Below, piece after piece: positions 52,413 to 64,000 of a stretch of DNA of 64,000 nucleotides. How positions within the stretch are numbered: position 1 is the first letter of the stretch; each line of letters starts with the position of its first letter. Both the position numbers and the translations under genes were made by a program. Source of the DNA: Brachyhypopomus gauderio (lineage: Eukaryota; Chordata; Actinopteri; Gymnotiformes; Hypopomidae); the NCBI RefSeq assembly GCF_052324685.1, contig NC_135218.1, positions 12,314,858 to 12,378,857 on the forward strand. The letters are read 5' to 3'. Below the pieces are notes generated by a model. That model ran no database searches, was not told the DNA's origin, and saw nothing but the letters and a program-made list of their open reading frames with translations.

Positions 52413-54002
52413 ATGGTGCGGTCATGGCGATCCCTGCCATCATCTGCAGCAGCCGGAAGACGAACTGCCTCTTCAGTACATGCAGGTGCACTCGATTTTG
52501 TTCCGTCCAGCAGCTCAGTTGACAGGACCTCCTTAGAGCAGCTCCAGACGTTTATATCACAAGCCTCACGTCTCTTTGTAATAACTGGAGCAGGACTGTC
52601 GACTGAGTCTGGGATCCCTGACTATCGTTCAGAGGGAGTTGGGTTGTACGCGCGGACAAATCGACGGCCTATGCAACACGTCGAGTTTGTGCGTAATGCC
52701 AAGGCCCGGCAGCGTTACTGGGCTCGTAACTTTGTTGGCTGGCCGCAGTTCTCCTCTCACCTGCCCAATTCAGCCCACTATGCCTTGAGGAACTGGGAAA
52801 AGAAAGGCAAAGTTCACTGGCTTGTCACTCAGAATGTAGATGCTTTACATTCAAAGGCAGGACAGCAGAGCTTGACTGAGCTGCATGGCTGTTCCCACAG
52901 GTACAGTAGGTCAAGAAGTCTTAAAAAAAAAACCTTGTTTGAACATACAGCTATATATTGGTTTTGATTTGCACAAATTGCAATCCAACAAGATTCTGAG
53001 TTTTGTCACCTTAAGAACAAACAGTAGGCACAAGCCTACATCATAAACTTATTCCTAAAATAATCTTAATGTGTTATTGTGGTTCTTTCAGGGTGATGTG
53101 TCTGGGATGCAGGCAGCTGACTACTCGGGAGGAGCTCCAGAAGCACTTTGCTGCCCTGAACCCCAGCTGGAAGGTGGGTGCAGGGGAGATGGCACCTGAC
53201 GGGGACGTTCTGCTGGAAGATGAGCAGGTGCTGAACTTCAGAGTGCCTGCGTGTCAGGCCTGCGGCGGCATACTCAAGCCTGATGTGACGTTTTTTGGTG
53301 ACACTGTCGACCGAGCAATTGTGCAGTTTGTGCAAGACAGGCTGGCTGAGTGTGACGCTGTGCTTGTGGCTGGATCCTCACTGCAGGTGACTACCCATAC
53401 ATGCTTCTAAAGAGTTAACCATGAAGAGGTAATAAAAATTGTTTACAAAAGCAACATCTGTGGAATAATTCTGTTTTGATCCACTTGTGTACAGAGATTT
53501 ATCAAAAGCTTCTTCAAGGGTTTTATTTTTGAGCATTTTTGTAAGATTGTGGACTTGGTGACCCTTAATGACAAATACAATTTGTCATTTTGACAAATGG
53601 CTATTTTAACTTGCTTGACAAGAAAGGAATATGCAGAGGTTTCTAAAATAAAGAATTCATCCAAGGCATTTACTAAGAATAGCCATGAGAACATACTTTT
53701 GAAAGGGTGTAATTTTTGGTCACCAGGCTGATTTTGTATAACACATTTGTAATGAGTAGAACAGAGTTAAAAATCTTAATGTTGTCTGAATGCATTATTT
53801 GTATGTAAAACATGAAATTATTTGTCTAAATATTAGCTATTTTTGGCAGGTTTATTCTGGATATCGTTTCCTGTTAGCAGCCAAAGAGAGACGAATCCCA
53901 GTGGCCATTCTGAACATTGGCCACACGAGGGCTGACCATCTTGCTGAAATCAAAGTGAGTGCTCGCTGTGGAGAAGTGCTTTCAACACTCACTCCCTGCT
54001 GA
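52413..54002 (+). CDS. sirt4: SIRT4, mitochondrial NAD-dependent lysine deacylase
   Basis: Sirtuin 4 is a mitochondrial NAD-dependent enzyme (ADP-ribosylation, lipoamidase and deacylase activities are reported for the family). Exons: 52413-52900, 53092-53386 and 53850-54002 (TGA); 311 aa, against 314 in human. An Arg/Ser-rich N-terminus ([18 protein letters not shown]) fits a mitochondrial targeting signal. The NAD-binding motif [14 protein letters not shown] lies near residue 58. [12 protein letters not shown] and the catalytic His in ELHGC follow, with two zinc Cys pairs (CLGC, CQACGG). KPDVTFFGD and GSSLQVYSGYR are also typical. All key residues seen are present. The ATG lies right after an acceptor-like TTCCTAG. 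AATAAA at 54595-54600; the gene converges on the C1orf74 homologue. Confidence 0.95.
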
Positions 54003-54693
54003 GATGAAGACACATGGAAGGCGTTTTTAGTGGACTTTGTAACTCATAACACCCTCTTAAGACTGTTTTACTTCATGGCTGTTCCCCATAAACAGTTAGC
54101 ATTCTACCTCATTAAGCAATGTACAGAATACATTATTTAGGAGACATGATCATCTGTATCAGGTAGCCTTATTTGGTGACCACTAGACAGAATATATGAT
54201 GGGAAATGTGAAAATTTATATGAAGAAGACCTATTCATGCACATGTGTCTGGGAATAAGAAATTCAGTGAGACTCTGCTATGGCTTTTTAACTGTAACTC
54301 ACTGTAATGGTAGGGGTAGTGTTGTAAAACCCTTAATGTTGGTAATGGGAATTGTTAATTTTGTATTATGTATATCCAGATAAAGTGTTACTGGACTTTA
54401 ATCCCCCCCCCCCCCCCCCATTTTGAAGTTTGGGATCTTTTACTTTTTGGCATTTGCATTGTTCTGGAAAAGTAATTTTAGACCTTACATTTAACATATT
54501 TCAAATGCAAACCCATAATTTGTTGTAAGCATATATTTGGGAATAATAGTATTTGTACTGTATTGTTACTACTATATCTTGAAAAAATATTTTAAATAAA
54601 CTAACTTATGGGTGTCCATTTGTAGTGTAGATGGAAACTGCACAGAAGTAGGCTACTTAGACCTATTTCAAACACTAATAAAAAACAAGGCAT

Positions 54694-55497
54694 TCATAAT
54701 GCAACACAGGGTAAAACAACAGTATCTTTTGAAAAACTGAGCTCAGTTAAAACTGCTTGTTGGCTAAATTTGTCTCTCAAAAGCTCAGTCCATCGTTCTA
54801 TAAATATGTGGATTTCAGACCACAGTACTTCAGGAAAACTGAATGAGTAAAGACAAGTGCCATGCCTACAATCTCCTATCTGTGAGCAAACCCAAGCCTT
54901 ATTCACCACCAGTGGAGTCATACTCAGACAGTTCTCCAAACTCTGGGCTTGATCAAACCAGTAAGAAGCAGGATAGCCCAAAAGGATCCCAAAAAGGGTA
55001 CACAGATTCCAGTTACCACACATGTCCTCTCCCAACCCAATGACTGTTGAATATTTGTTCTCATTGTCCATGAAGAACTTTAAAATGTCCTTGACCATAT
55101 CCTCAGTGCTCTTGTCCATGGCAGTAATGCATGGCTCTTCCCTCCAGGGACACACATCAATACTGATGAGATTCCTGCTTTGGAGCAGTTCTTCAAGGTG
55201 TAACTTCATTAATTTAGAGTTAACTACAAGAGTACTCCCACTGATAGACACCACCTGCAGTTCTGTGGTCAGCAACCCAATCCCGAACAAGGAGTTCACG
55301 TACTGATGCACTTGTTCTGAAGATGCTGAATTACTGTCATACAAAAGAGCAGGTTTAAGGCCCAGGTCCACCGCTATAATCTGGACAGCCACATCAAGAC
55401 ATGTTGATATTGGAAGTCGTTTCTTCTTTCTCCCACGGCAAAGAAACTTATGGGCAGTTGAGATGAAGAGGTCTGCTGAAACCACCATCGTTCCCAC
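54694..55497 (-). CDS. UPF0739 family protein, C1orf74 homologue
   Basis: Intronless frame of 267 aa on the minus strand, the usual length for this family (about 269). I recognise it from ALLYDSNSAS, the VVSISGSTLVVN segment, ISIDVCPWREEP, and CTLFGILLGYPASYWFD followed by SLENCLSM. The ending is VVLPCVAL. The function is unknown; no catalytic motif or membrane segment stands out. It is divergent with rft1 (681 bp between start codons) and convergent with sirt4, so its promoter probably lies in the shared gap. The first Met of the frame is used; M5-like alternatives (MVVSADLF) are only four codons inside. Confidence 0.85.
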   Translation of the reverse strand: MGTMVVSADLFISTAHKFLCRGRKKKRLPISTCLDVAVQIIAVDLGLKPALLYDSNSASSEQVHQYVNSLFGIGLLTTELQVVSISGSTLVVNSKLMKLHLEELLQSRNLISIDVCPWREEPCITAMDKSTEDMVKDILKFFMDNENKYSTVIGLGEDMCGNWNLCTLFGILLGYPASYWFDQAQSLENCLSMTPLVVNKAWVCSQIGDCRHGTCLYSFSFPEVLWSEIHIFIERWTELLRDKFSQQAVLTELSFSKDTVVLPCVAL

Positions 55498-56177
55498 TCT
55501 TGAAGACCAGACACGAACACAATATGAGGGAATCTCGGAATAATGACTGGTTTACGTTCTGTCGCAGCTAGCTAGCTAACATGACAGTATTTAGTTGTTG
55601 TACCCGAAGACGTTGTGGAAAAAAACAGACAGGTAGCTATTAAGATACTAAGAATTTCAACAAAATCTCCCAGCTTTTTAGCCAACCAACTTTCTGTTCA
55701 ACTAGTTATCGAAGCTACATAGTGCACGCATTCTAGTTTGAACATTTTGCAAACGTGGTTACGAAGCATCAAAATAAAGGTCTCACATGTCACGTGGTCT
55801 CACATGTCACATGTTTTAAAATACAACTAATACCCACACAAAATATAGTCACAAGTTAATACGATATCCTAACGAATTTATATAAAGTCTGTGATTGTTC
55901 TGATATATATTTAAGCACGATTTTAATGCTGCCTATATCGTGTGTATGCTTTTATTATGAAATAAATTCATGACGTTCGTTTTCAATAAGTAAACGTATG
56001 TTTTGGCTGTCACAGCTATCTCACTAGCTATATTATGAGCATTTTCTATGGTTTTAGATAATTAATGCTAATGTATGTAGGTTAGCAGTGCAGGTCGTAG
56101 TTTATGCGATGACACGTTAGAAAATATAATAGTAATTTTATCTCCGTGGTGTGCATTAGCTTAAATCGGTCTTTATC
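55498..56177. promoter_or_regulatory. shared divergent promoter gap, C1orf74 homologue / rft1
   Basis: A 681-bp gap between opposite start codons. It contains an overlapping 17-bp-period duplication, GGTCTCACATGTCACGTG then GGTCTCACATGTCACATG (55779-55813). The first copy holds a CACGTG E-box, and the CACATG in the second is a one-base variant. Confidence 0.5.
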
Positions 56178-57670
56178 ATGGGCTCTGAGGACATACTCAG
56201 AAGTACATCAACTCTTGCGTCTTATAGTGTCTTACTTCAGGTAGGCCTACTGTCCTGGGGTGGGTTTCCCGAAACGTTCGTAGCGCTAAGTACTTCGTAA
56301 CCTCGTATGTATGAGGTTAATAAGTACTTAGCGCTAAGAACGTTTCGGGAAACTCACCCCAGATCTGTTACTAGAGCTAGATAACTTCAAATATGCCTCG
56401 GCATCCCTAATTTTTTTCACCGTTTGTTTAGGTGATGTTCCGTGCGTTAACCTTCTTCTTGAATGCTTTCACCTTACGCTTCGTGTCCAAAGAATTAATT
56501 GGCGTGGTGAACGTCAGGTGTGTTGATATCCCTACATACGTTGTTCTTATTATACATGTATGGTGAACTCATTGCATTGCTTGTGTTTTAGGTTGATGCT
56601 ACTCTACTCCACTCTAGTTTTTCTGTCCAGAGAAGCATTCAGGAGGGCATGTCTGAGTGGAGACACAGTGGGACGTAACTGGAGACAGGTTATCAACCTG
56701 CTATGGCTTACGTATGTAGATTCATCTTAAGCTTAAGACCATGGGCATAGTATTATCATAGGATGCACGTGCGATCTGAATATATTATCATTAGTGTGTG
56801 TTGGATTTTCTCACTGCTTCTCACTCTTTTTGGTCCTCAGGTTGCCACTAGGCTGTCTTTGGGGAGTTGTTCTTGTGTGTGTGTGGTGGTGGGTCCTACA
56901 GGCTCCAGACCCTCAGACTGTTCCACATTATGTACCTGCTGTGATGATCTTCTGCCTAGCTGCACTTACAGAGCTGCTGTCTGAGCCTCTCTGGGTCCTT
57001 GCACAAGCACACATGCTTGTCCGCTTAAAGGCAAGCAAGATAATAAAAAAACTTGACTTGAAATAATAAACGAGAATCAAATAGAATTTGCATCTAATAA
57101 TAGTAAACATTATGTTTTTTTTTTGTTTGTTTTTTTTTAACAGGTGATCGCTGAAAGCCTATCCATGATTGCTAAGTGTGTTTTCACTGTAACAATGGTA
57201 GTCGCTGCTCCTCAGTGGGGCCTGTATATATTCTCTGCTGCACAGGTGAGGTTTACATGTGTGATGTCGTGTGTGATCTTTTGCTGTGTTGGTGTTTTTC
57301 TTACCGTGTGTGTGTTTATAGTGTGTATATGCAGGGATCCTGGTTCTCTGTTACACTGCCTACTTCATGCATTTTCTTGGTTCTGATGAGTCAAAGAGGA
57401 AGTCCTTCCCTCTACAACACATCTCAGAGCTGCTACCCTCCAGAGTGAAGGGACAGGTGCAGAGAATTTCCTATCTAGCTTTACAATAGACCTCCATTTA
57501 TGTCTCTTTTTAATTCCTTTAGTTTCTTATTGTCTCAGTCATAAGACAATAAGGTACTTAGCTGACGGCTTACATATTGATGCAAAATTCTATTTCATGC
57601 ACCTTTAGATTACAGTACAATAGTCTGGACATACTAAGATAAGATAAGTTGATGTCAGTTTTTTTGTAAA

Positions 57671-57715
<45 letters not shown>

Positions 57716-59375
57716 CATGTATGTGTGTGTGTAGCCTGTGATCAACTGGAAACTTGCCACACTGACTTGGAGTTTCTTCAAGCAGTCCTTTCTCAAACAG
57801 ATACTTACAGAAGGTAATACACATACACTAACATCAATGGTCTGACGTGTATTTATCTGTAACGGCATGTTGAACGTTTTAAGAGACTTTGAGGAAATTT
57901 ATGTTGCAGGGGAGCGCTACGTAATGACCTTTCTGAACGTTCTCAACTTTGGAGACCAGGGTGAGTGTGTTGGTCAGGAAACTAATACAACTACATACAA
58001 GTACACAAATAGAAATGAAATTAAAAAGTACACAAACAGCTTTCTGTGGTCTTTAGGTTGGGCTTACATTCTGCATGCTTGTGTTTTCTGTGTAGGGGTA
58101 TATGATATAGTGAACAATCTTGGCTCGATGGTGGCTCGGTTCCTGTTTCTGCCCATTGAGGAGAGTTTCTATGTTTTCTTCGCCAAAGTGTTAGAGCGAG
58201 GACGGGAAATAAAGGATCAGAAACAAGTCTGTACATTCAATCACATATCCCCTTAGTCTGGACCCTCGGGCAGCTCAAAACTTGGATGACATTGGTGCGT
58301 GTTACTTGGTCCACAGGATGACGTTTTCATAGCAGCAAATGTACTGGAATGTTTACTGAAGCTGGTTCTTCTGATTGGTCTGATTATCACTGTATTTGGT
58401 TACTCCTACTCTCACCTGGCTCTTCATATATATGGAGGGGAACTTTTGAGCAGTGGGACAGGTATAGCCTGCACACATTATGAACTTTACAATGTCTTTT
58501 AAAATGTACTTAAGAATAGCATAGATATATTTGCATATACAATTTAGCATTTAATGGTAATGTATGATATTGGACTGTGTGTGTGTGTGTGTGTTGCAGG
58601 GCCTACTCTTCTAAGGTGCTACAGTTTTTATGTACTTCTTTTAGCCTTGAATGGCATAACAGAGTGTTTTGTTTTTGCTGCCATGAGCAAGGAGCAGGTG
58701 GACAGGTAAGAATATGTCCCATTCTAAATGCTGAAAGTGTAGATCTAAGCATAAGTGTATTCACACATTAACAATCGTTTTAATAAGTTCTTTCGGTAAC
58801 AAAAAGAATTCTAGATGCTGCTTTTTTGTTTTGTAATGTTTTCAAAATATAGGGGTCTCCTGTTCATTTGCAGGTATAACCTGATGATGCTGGCACTGTC
58901 CGCATCCTTTCTACTGATTTCCTATTGGCTGACTTGCCTGTTGGGGAGTGTGGGCTTCATCCTGGCAAACTGCTGCAACATGGCTCTCCGAAGCATACAT
59001 AGTCTTGTGTTCATACACCGCTACTTCAGACACAGTGACCACACCCCTCTGTCTGGGCTCTGCCCAAATTCAGCTGTTCTGATCGCCCTCACGATAAGCT
59101 CCATCCTCACAGCCTTTTCAGAGGTAAAGCTGTATATGTGGTATTTACTACTATTTGAATATGAGTTGTGTAAAATCAGTGCTTCTAAAAATTGTTTTCT
59201 TTGTGTATTTCAGCATATATTCTGTGACGGTGGCTGGTTGCTAAGGCTGGCTCATGTCGCCGTGGGAGCTGTTTGTTTACTAGGTGTGTTCATTGTAGTG
59301 TTTCTTACAGAAACGAGACTTGTCCAGTTCATCCGAACCCAGCTGCAACCCAAATACAGCAATAAACAGACATAA
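56178..59375 (+). CDS. rft1: RFT1, ER membrane protein of N-glycosylation
   Basis: RFT1 is an ER multi-pass protein needed for translocation or handling of Man5GlcNAc2-PP-dolichol in N-glycan assembly; its direct flippase role is debated. Thirteen exons: 56178-56240, 56432-56517, 56592-56711, 56841-57030, 57144-57245, 57322-57456, 57735-57813, 57910-57960, 58096-58226, 58317-58461, 58600-58705, 58874-59123, 59214-59375 (TAA). All phases agree; 539 aa, against 541 in human. Family blocks: [84 protein letters not shown]. Many hydrophobic helices are evident. Intron 4 appears to use a GC donor (AAAG|GCAAGC at 57031). Acceptors of exons 7 and 11 directly follow TG runs. A small palindromic MITE sits in intron 1. 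Confidence 0.96.
56255..56362. mobile_element. 108-bp palindromic MITE in rft1 intron 1
   Basis: Arms CTGGGGTGGGTTTCCCGAAA and TTTCGGGAAACTCACCCCAG, with AGCGCTAAGTACTT inverted further in. It can fold almost end to end. It begins only 15 bases after exon 1. No clear target duplication was seen. A diverged relative lies in a sfi1 intron (about 31730-31930). Confidence 0.8.
57673..57733. repeat. TG microsatellite before rft1 exon 7
   Basis: About 20 TG units, a TATGCATGTA interruption, then further TG units leading into the acceptor GTAG at 57734. Confidence 0.95.
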
Positions 59376-59630
59376 GTCTGTAACCACTTAAACATTGCCA
59401 TTGAATTACATTGTATCTATGAATTTGGTGTTCAGATATGGACCACATATTTTTAAGAGCTGCATAGGTATTCCACTGACCTACCTGACGCATTTGATGT
59501 TCACTCTAGGCTAATCACAAACTGTTTTTGAAAACTTGGAATACCTCAACCAAATGATTTTATGGATTTTGTGGTGTATGCTTTAGTCTATGAAATACAA
59601 GTGTCACTTTTTGTGTGTGTGTGTAATATG

Positions 59631-59703
<73 letters not shown>

Positions 59704-60656
59704 TGTTGATAAATTGAAACGTAAACGGTGAAAGTGAAAAAGAAAATTGATTGACAAAATTAAGTAAAATGAAGCCTTTAAATGATTAAAATTACATTTT
59801 ATTAAAGTTAGACCAAAGAGTGATATTGGGTTATTACAGTTTACAAAGTGGCTTTCTGACAGCTTTCTGTAACAGTGGCTACACTTTATATACCTTTTTT
59901 TTACTTGCGTAAAAATAATAATAATAATAATAACGTAGGTAATGGATATTTACTTAAAGGTGCTGGATACCACATATAATACATAATTGGGGGAAATATA
60001 TGCAATTGGATGTTATGGGAGAAAGTACAAAACAATAAAATTGTTTATTTTAATCTGTCTGATCTGCGTCATATACCTGTTCTAATGCCCTGAGCTAACG
60101 GACTAGTGACAGGGTGGCAGGGAAATAGTGTAATTAAGAGGATGAGACAAACCTTCATCTAGATCATCTAAGTTTTTTTTATATTTAATACATGATAAAG
60201 ATGCCATCTGTTCTAAAATGAACAAAACCATACACTCATTTAAATGGAATGAAGGAGGGAGGACTCACAGTGACTTAAAAACAGGACCAAACAAATTAAA
60301 AACATACCATCCTCTAACACAAAGCGAGGACCTATAGGAGCACATGAGAAATATTTCAATGAATTAATTAACACTTACATTTGTCATTGCAAAGTTGCAG
60401 GAACCAGCTAAAATGAGAATTTGGCCAATTATCTTCTACACCACTGTGAGAACAGAGGAAATAAAGAATGTGGGAGGAGTATCTGACTCATGCTCTGGAT
60501 AACAACATTAAAGTTCCCTAGGGTTTGTGTGTGTGTACTCTGCAGAGGAAGGGTGTGTGCATGTATAAGTAGGAAAGAACAAAACGGAGTTTACAGAACA
60601 GTGTAAAGCTGCAAGACTTCAGTGGAGTTTTGGATTTAACCACCTAAACTCTAAAG
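59376..60656. other. rft1-mustn1 intergenic stretch with an AT microsatellite
   Basis: A 68-base run of alternating AT occupies 59634-59701. The remainder is AT-rich and probably includes the rft1 3' UTR and, after about 60500, the mustn1 promoter and 5' UTR. No other gene was recognised. Confidence 0.6.
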
Positions 60657-63362
60657 ATGTCTCAGGTATGTGAAAGCTACTTATTAGAGCGCCAACGCAG
60701 TCATCATCAGGAGAGGAACTTATCTTTCCTGATGTCTAGCTTCAGGAGGAGGGAGAGGAGAAAATTAACAGACCAGAGATGAAAGAGGAGGATCTGATTC
60801 AAGCAAAGGACAATCTGGCATCTGGGACACAAGTGAAGAGTAAGACCTTCGAGGTGATGGAGGAATGTGGTGAGTACAGCTCGTGAAATTACAGCAGCTC
60901 AGGTTCTGTGAAGTGTGTGTGTATGTGTGTGTCCAGCGACAGTGCTGCTCAGGAAGTTTCTGTGGACCCATTTGTTTGGGTAGGTTTGACAAATGTGTGC
61001 CTCAGCTAGGCTTCCTGATGTTTCCTGTCCATATAAAGTAGTACAGGGCCTGGAGACTGGGGTACACAGGCATACACTCTCTCACACACATGGTGGACAG
61101 TGAAGGAGTGGTTATGGAGATGACTATAGCCTGGAGACTGGGGTACACAGGCATACACTCTCTCACACACATGGTGGACAGTGAAGGAGTGGTTATGGAG
61201 ATGACTATAGCCTGGAGACTGGGGTACACAGGCATACACTCTCTCTCACACACATGGTGGACAGTGAAGGAGTGGTTATGGAGATGACTATAGCCTGGAG
61301 ACTGGGGTACACAGGCATACACTCTCTCACACACATGGTGGACAGTGAAGGAGTGGTTATGGAGATGACTATAGCCTGGAGACTGGGGTACACAGGCATA
61401 CACTCTCTCACACACATGGTGGACAGTGAAGGAGTGGTTATGGAGATGACTATAGCCTGGAGACTGGGGTACACAGGCATACACTCTCTCACACACATGG
61501 TGGACAGTGAAGGAGTGGTTATGGAGATGACTATAGCCTGGAGATTCCACTAGCTGAGTGTAAAATTATTATTGTCACCTAATTGCTAGCTCTGTCAAGC
61601 TTAATATCATAATATTAAAAGAGAGTGTGAAATGAGAGCACTTTGCACAGCTAATGGAAGGACCTCTTTCCAAATGTAGTGCACTTCAATACACACACAC
61701 ACACACACACACACACTGGAGATCAAAATTAGAGAACGACAAATTTACTAAATGTCAAGGTCATTGACTAACCATATGTGAAATTATCCTAACAGGAGTG
61801 AAATTGCAGTATGTTAAGCTTATTTCATACATTGTATATATTCTAAATCACAGCATAAAAATTTAAATGATATACTTGAAAAAGAGCACTGATCAAAATT
61901 AGAGAATACTTTCAGATACCCGCAAGTTATTGGTGTTAACCTATTTAACTGGCAGACTAACCTTCCAGTTTTCACTGAGTTTGCAAAAATGGTGAGCTAC
62001 AGTGACTAAAACCCTTCGGCAGCAGGCTATCTAGCTGAAGGCCAAAGAGATTATCCTGTCACAACCATAGCAAGTATGTGATTTCTAGAATATTGCTTCT
62101 TTAGATCACAAACTCATTCAAATCCCCCAAGATGGCTGGTTGCCCACAAAAGACAAATGCAAGAGAAGACAGGATAATATAGTGAATCTCCATGGATAAT
62201 TGGTTCAACACTGCAGCTGGAATTGCTCACAAGTTCAACACTGAACAGGCTAAGGATCTGTCTAGTCATACAGTGTCTTTAAGAACATTTGGACTGAGAG
62301 CCCACTATGCCGTGACTAAACCTCTCATTAGCAGAAAGAATCAAAAAGCAAGACTCACCATTGTTGACCATGTGTGGACAGAAGAGAAGTGGCCAAGAGT
62401 TCATTTTAGTGATGAAAGCACTAATGGGAAGGGTCTGATGGGAAACATTGTTGACAAACAGGGGAAAGACTGAACTCAAAGTGTGTAAAGAAGTCAGTGG
62501 AGGAGGAAGTGTCATGGTTTGCTGAATGTTTTCGGCAGCAGGAGTTGGACTTCTCGTACAGTTACAAGGCAGAGTGAATGCCAGTGTCTTCAGAACCTTC
62601 AACACCACGTGGTTCCTTTCTTGCATTTAATCAGCCAGCAATTTTCATGCATGACAATGCTCCAGTCACATAGCAAAATGGGCAATATCTTGAAATTGAA
62701 AACACTGAAACAATGAAATGGCCAGCCCAGAGTCCTAATCTAAACTCAATAGACAACCTCTGGAAAATCTTTGGTGACCGTTATGGCCAAGAAACCCTCA
62801 AGTCACAGAACTGTGGAAGAGTGGACCAAAATCCCACCAGAGCAGTGTGAGAGACTAGTGATGTCCTGTGGCCACAGATGTATTGGTCATTCAAAGGCCT
62901 GTACACTCCCTACTGATTACTGACTGTTGGAACCTTCAGAAAATTTGGTTGTAATCTTACTGTTAGTCATTGTGATCATAATTATAGAACAGCATTTTTG
63001 CTAAATGTTGATATACTTTGTTTATTTTGTAAATCATTGTTTTAGAGGCATGGTGTACCCTTATAATAATAATCTTTATATAATAATCTTTCAAATGTTG
63101 ATCAATATAGATTGTTTCTGGAAAAAAATACAAGTACATTGTTCTCAAATTTTGATCTCCTGTGTGTGTGTGTGTGTGTGTGTGTGTTTATATATTACAC
63201 ACCTGTTAGCCTCATTAAATGACTCAAGGCTCTGTTAACTATTAACCTGTCAATGTATGTGTTCTGCCACCAGAGCGTACTGGCAAAGTGGCTCCATCTG
63301 TGTTCAGTAATGTTCGCTCAGGAGCAGAGACCGCCTTCAACAAACCCAGCAGAAGAAAATAA
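60657..63362 (+). CDS. mustn1: MUSTN1 (mustang), small musculoskeletal nuclear protein
   Basis: Small protein linked in vertebrates to muscle and skeletal development and regeneration. Three coding exons: 60657-60665 (MSQ only), 60746-60869 and 63274-63362 (TAA). Phases agree; 73 aa (human 82). Family blocks: RPEMKEEDLIQAKDNLASG, VKSKTFEVMEECE, VAPSVFSNVRSG and ETAFNKPSRRK. Charged and without membrane segments. The nine-base first coding exon explains why the start is easily missed; MSQ followed by GTATGT matches the family's MSQ start. Intron 2 (60870-63273) has been expanded by an 81-bp minisatellite and a Tc1 remnant. AATAAA at 63374-63379. It is next to rft1, as on human 3p21. Confidence 0.92.
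61049..61540. repeat. 81-bp minisatellite in mustn1 intron 2, six units
   Basis: Units begin with CCTGGAGACTGGGGTACACA at 61049, 61130, 61211, 61294, 61375 and 61456. One unit is 83 bp through an extra TC in the TCTC run. Because 81 is a multiple of three, long repetitive frames stay open on both strands; these are not genes. Confidence 0.97.
61716..63162 (+). mobile_element. decayed Tc1/mariner transposon in mustn1 intron 2
   Basis: The terminal inverted repeats are TGGAGATCAAAATTAGAGAAC at the left and GTTCTCAAATTTTGATCTCC at the right. The interior encodes broken Tc1 transposase on the plus strand: AHYAVTKPLISRKNQKARLT, DHVWTEEKWPRVHFSDES, LWKIFGDRYGQETLKSQ, and, near 62840-62870, residues matching the Tc1 ending EQCERLVMSCG. 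Several frame changes and stops make it inactive. The flanks are CA and TG microsatellites, so the TA target duplication cannot be read. The copy is nearly full length (1.45 kb). Confidence 0.88.
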
Positions 63363-63893
63363 CACACAAAGAAAATAAAGTAAAATTCCAAGTAACAGAT
63401 TTGTACATTGTCATTTTTCTTCATGTACTGGTGCAAAGTGCTAAATAGGGAATATGCATTTTTTTGTCTTTGTGCTACTACAGAGTAATGTATGCTTTAG
63501 TAATGACAATGATGCCAGGACTTTCTATAATTTCCAGTGAATTGTCATGAAATATAAAATACATAGTTATAAAGAGATTTATTTAAATGTATTGCATTCA
63601 CATTTTTACATTCAAAACATGTTTTTCTAAAAAACAAACAGCATGAAAAAAAACCTTCTGCTCCAAAGAAAAAAGCAAAAAGATCAGAGAATGAAAATGA
63701 AAATGCACAGGTGGCTGAAGAAATAATCCAGTAAGGGAAAATTTTCCATTACCAGATTCATCATAAAATGAGTGCGATGGCTTTGCTGACCTATGAAACG
63801 TTTGGTCTAAAGATTTCTTCCATTTTACGGACATCTCAGCTGTGGCCAAATAACTCAAGTGAGCAAGCAGCTGATAGGCTGAAAGAGAGGGCC
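63363..63893. other. mustn1-ruvbl1 convergent 3' gap
   Basis: The two genes end tail to tail here. The gap is AT-rich and holds the 3' UTRs; no further gene was recognised. Confidence 0.55.

Positions 63894-64000
<107 letters not shown>

Noticed and set aside
61002-61553. Repetitive 97-182-aa frames on both strands
   Set aside because: They come from the 81-bp minisatellite inside a mustn1 intron.

Overview
The window is from a ray-finned (teleost) fish nuclear genome. Its genes are vertebrate, multi-exon, with short GT-AG introns. The intergenic DNA is AT-rich and full of TG/CA microsatellites, hAT-type MITEs with 8-bp target duplications and a decayed Tc1 element. I cannot name the species. 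All gene names come from recognising translated exons. Exon limits were set by hand from splice signals and checked by codon phase.

Layout: 1-4.9 kb holds a decayed hAT transposon and AT-rich sequence downstream of patz1. patz1 (BTB, AT-hook, zinc fingers) lies on the minus strand, 4914-11414. A 2.8-kb gap follows, then eif4enif1 (4E-T), minus strand, 15057-24379, 18 coding exons, one intron carrying a 1.6-kb hAT insertion. A CpG-rich region near 25.2-25.6 kb separates it from sfi1 (plus, 27434-33111), which looks internally shortened. Next is a 17-exon, two-lobed transferrin-family gene (plus, 33820-39590) in which almost every iron and anion ligand has been replaced. From 39.6 to 52.4 kb the DNA is repeat-dominated: an orphan promoter/first-exon candidate, a composite hAT element (40839-43626) with a giant foldback at one end and another hAT nested inside, a gpr61-like receptor fragment, a THAP-domain gene fragment, a GC-rich minisatellite, a TIR element with three 285-bp internal repeats, and a 21-bp minisatellite. 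The last block is gene-dense: sirt4 (plus), the C1orf74/UPF0739 homologue (minus), rft1 (plus), mustn1 (plus, with an 81-bp minisatellite and a Tc1 remnant in its intron) and the 3' end of ruvbl1 (minus, running off the right edge).

There is no operon-like logic. patz1, eif4enif1 and sfi1 are the human 22q12 neighbourhood without DRG1 between the first two. rft1 and mustn1 are neighbours on human 3p21. Functions are independent: transcription (patz1), mRNA repression (eif4enif1), centrosome (sfi1), mitochondrial lysine deacylation (sirt4), N-glycosylation (rft1), muscle/skeletal nuclear protein (mustn1) and AAA+ chromatin remodelling (ruvbl1). The most interesting signals are the ligand-less transferrin, the compressed sfi1, the composite hAT unit, and TG microsatellites repeatedly placed directly in front of splice acceptors.
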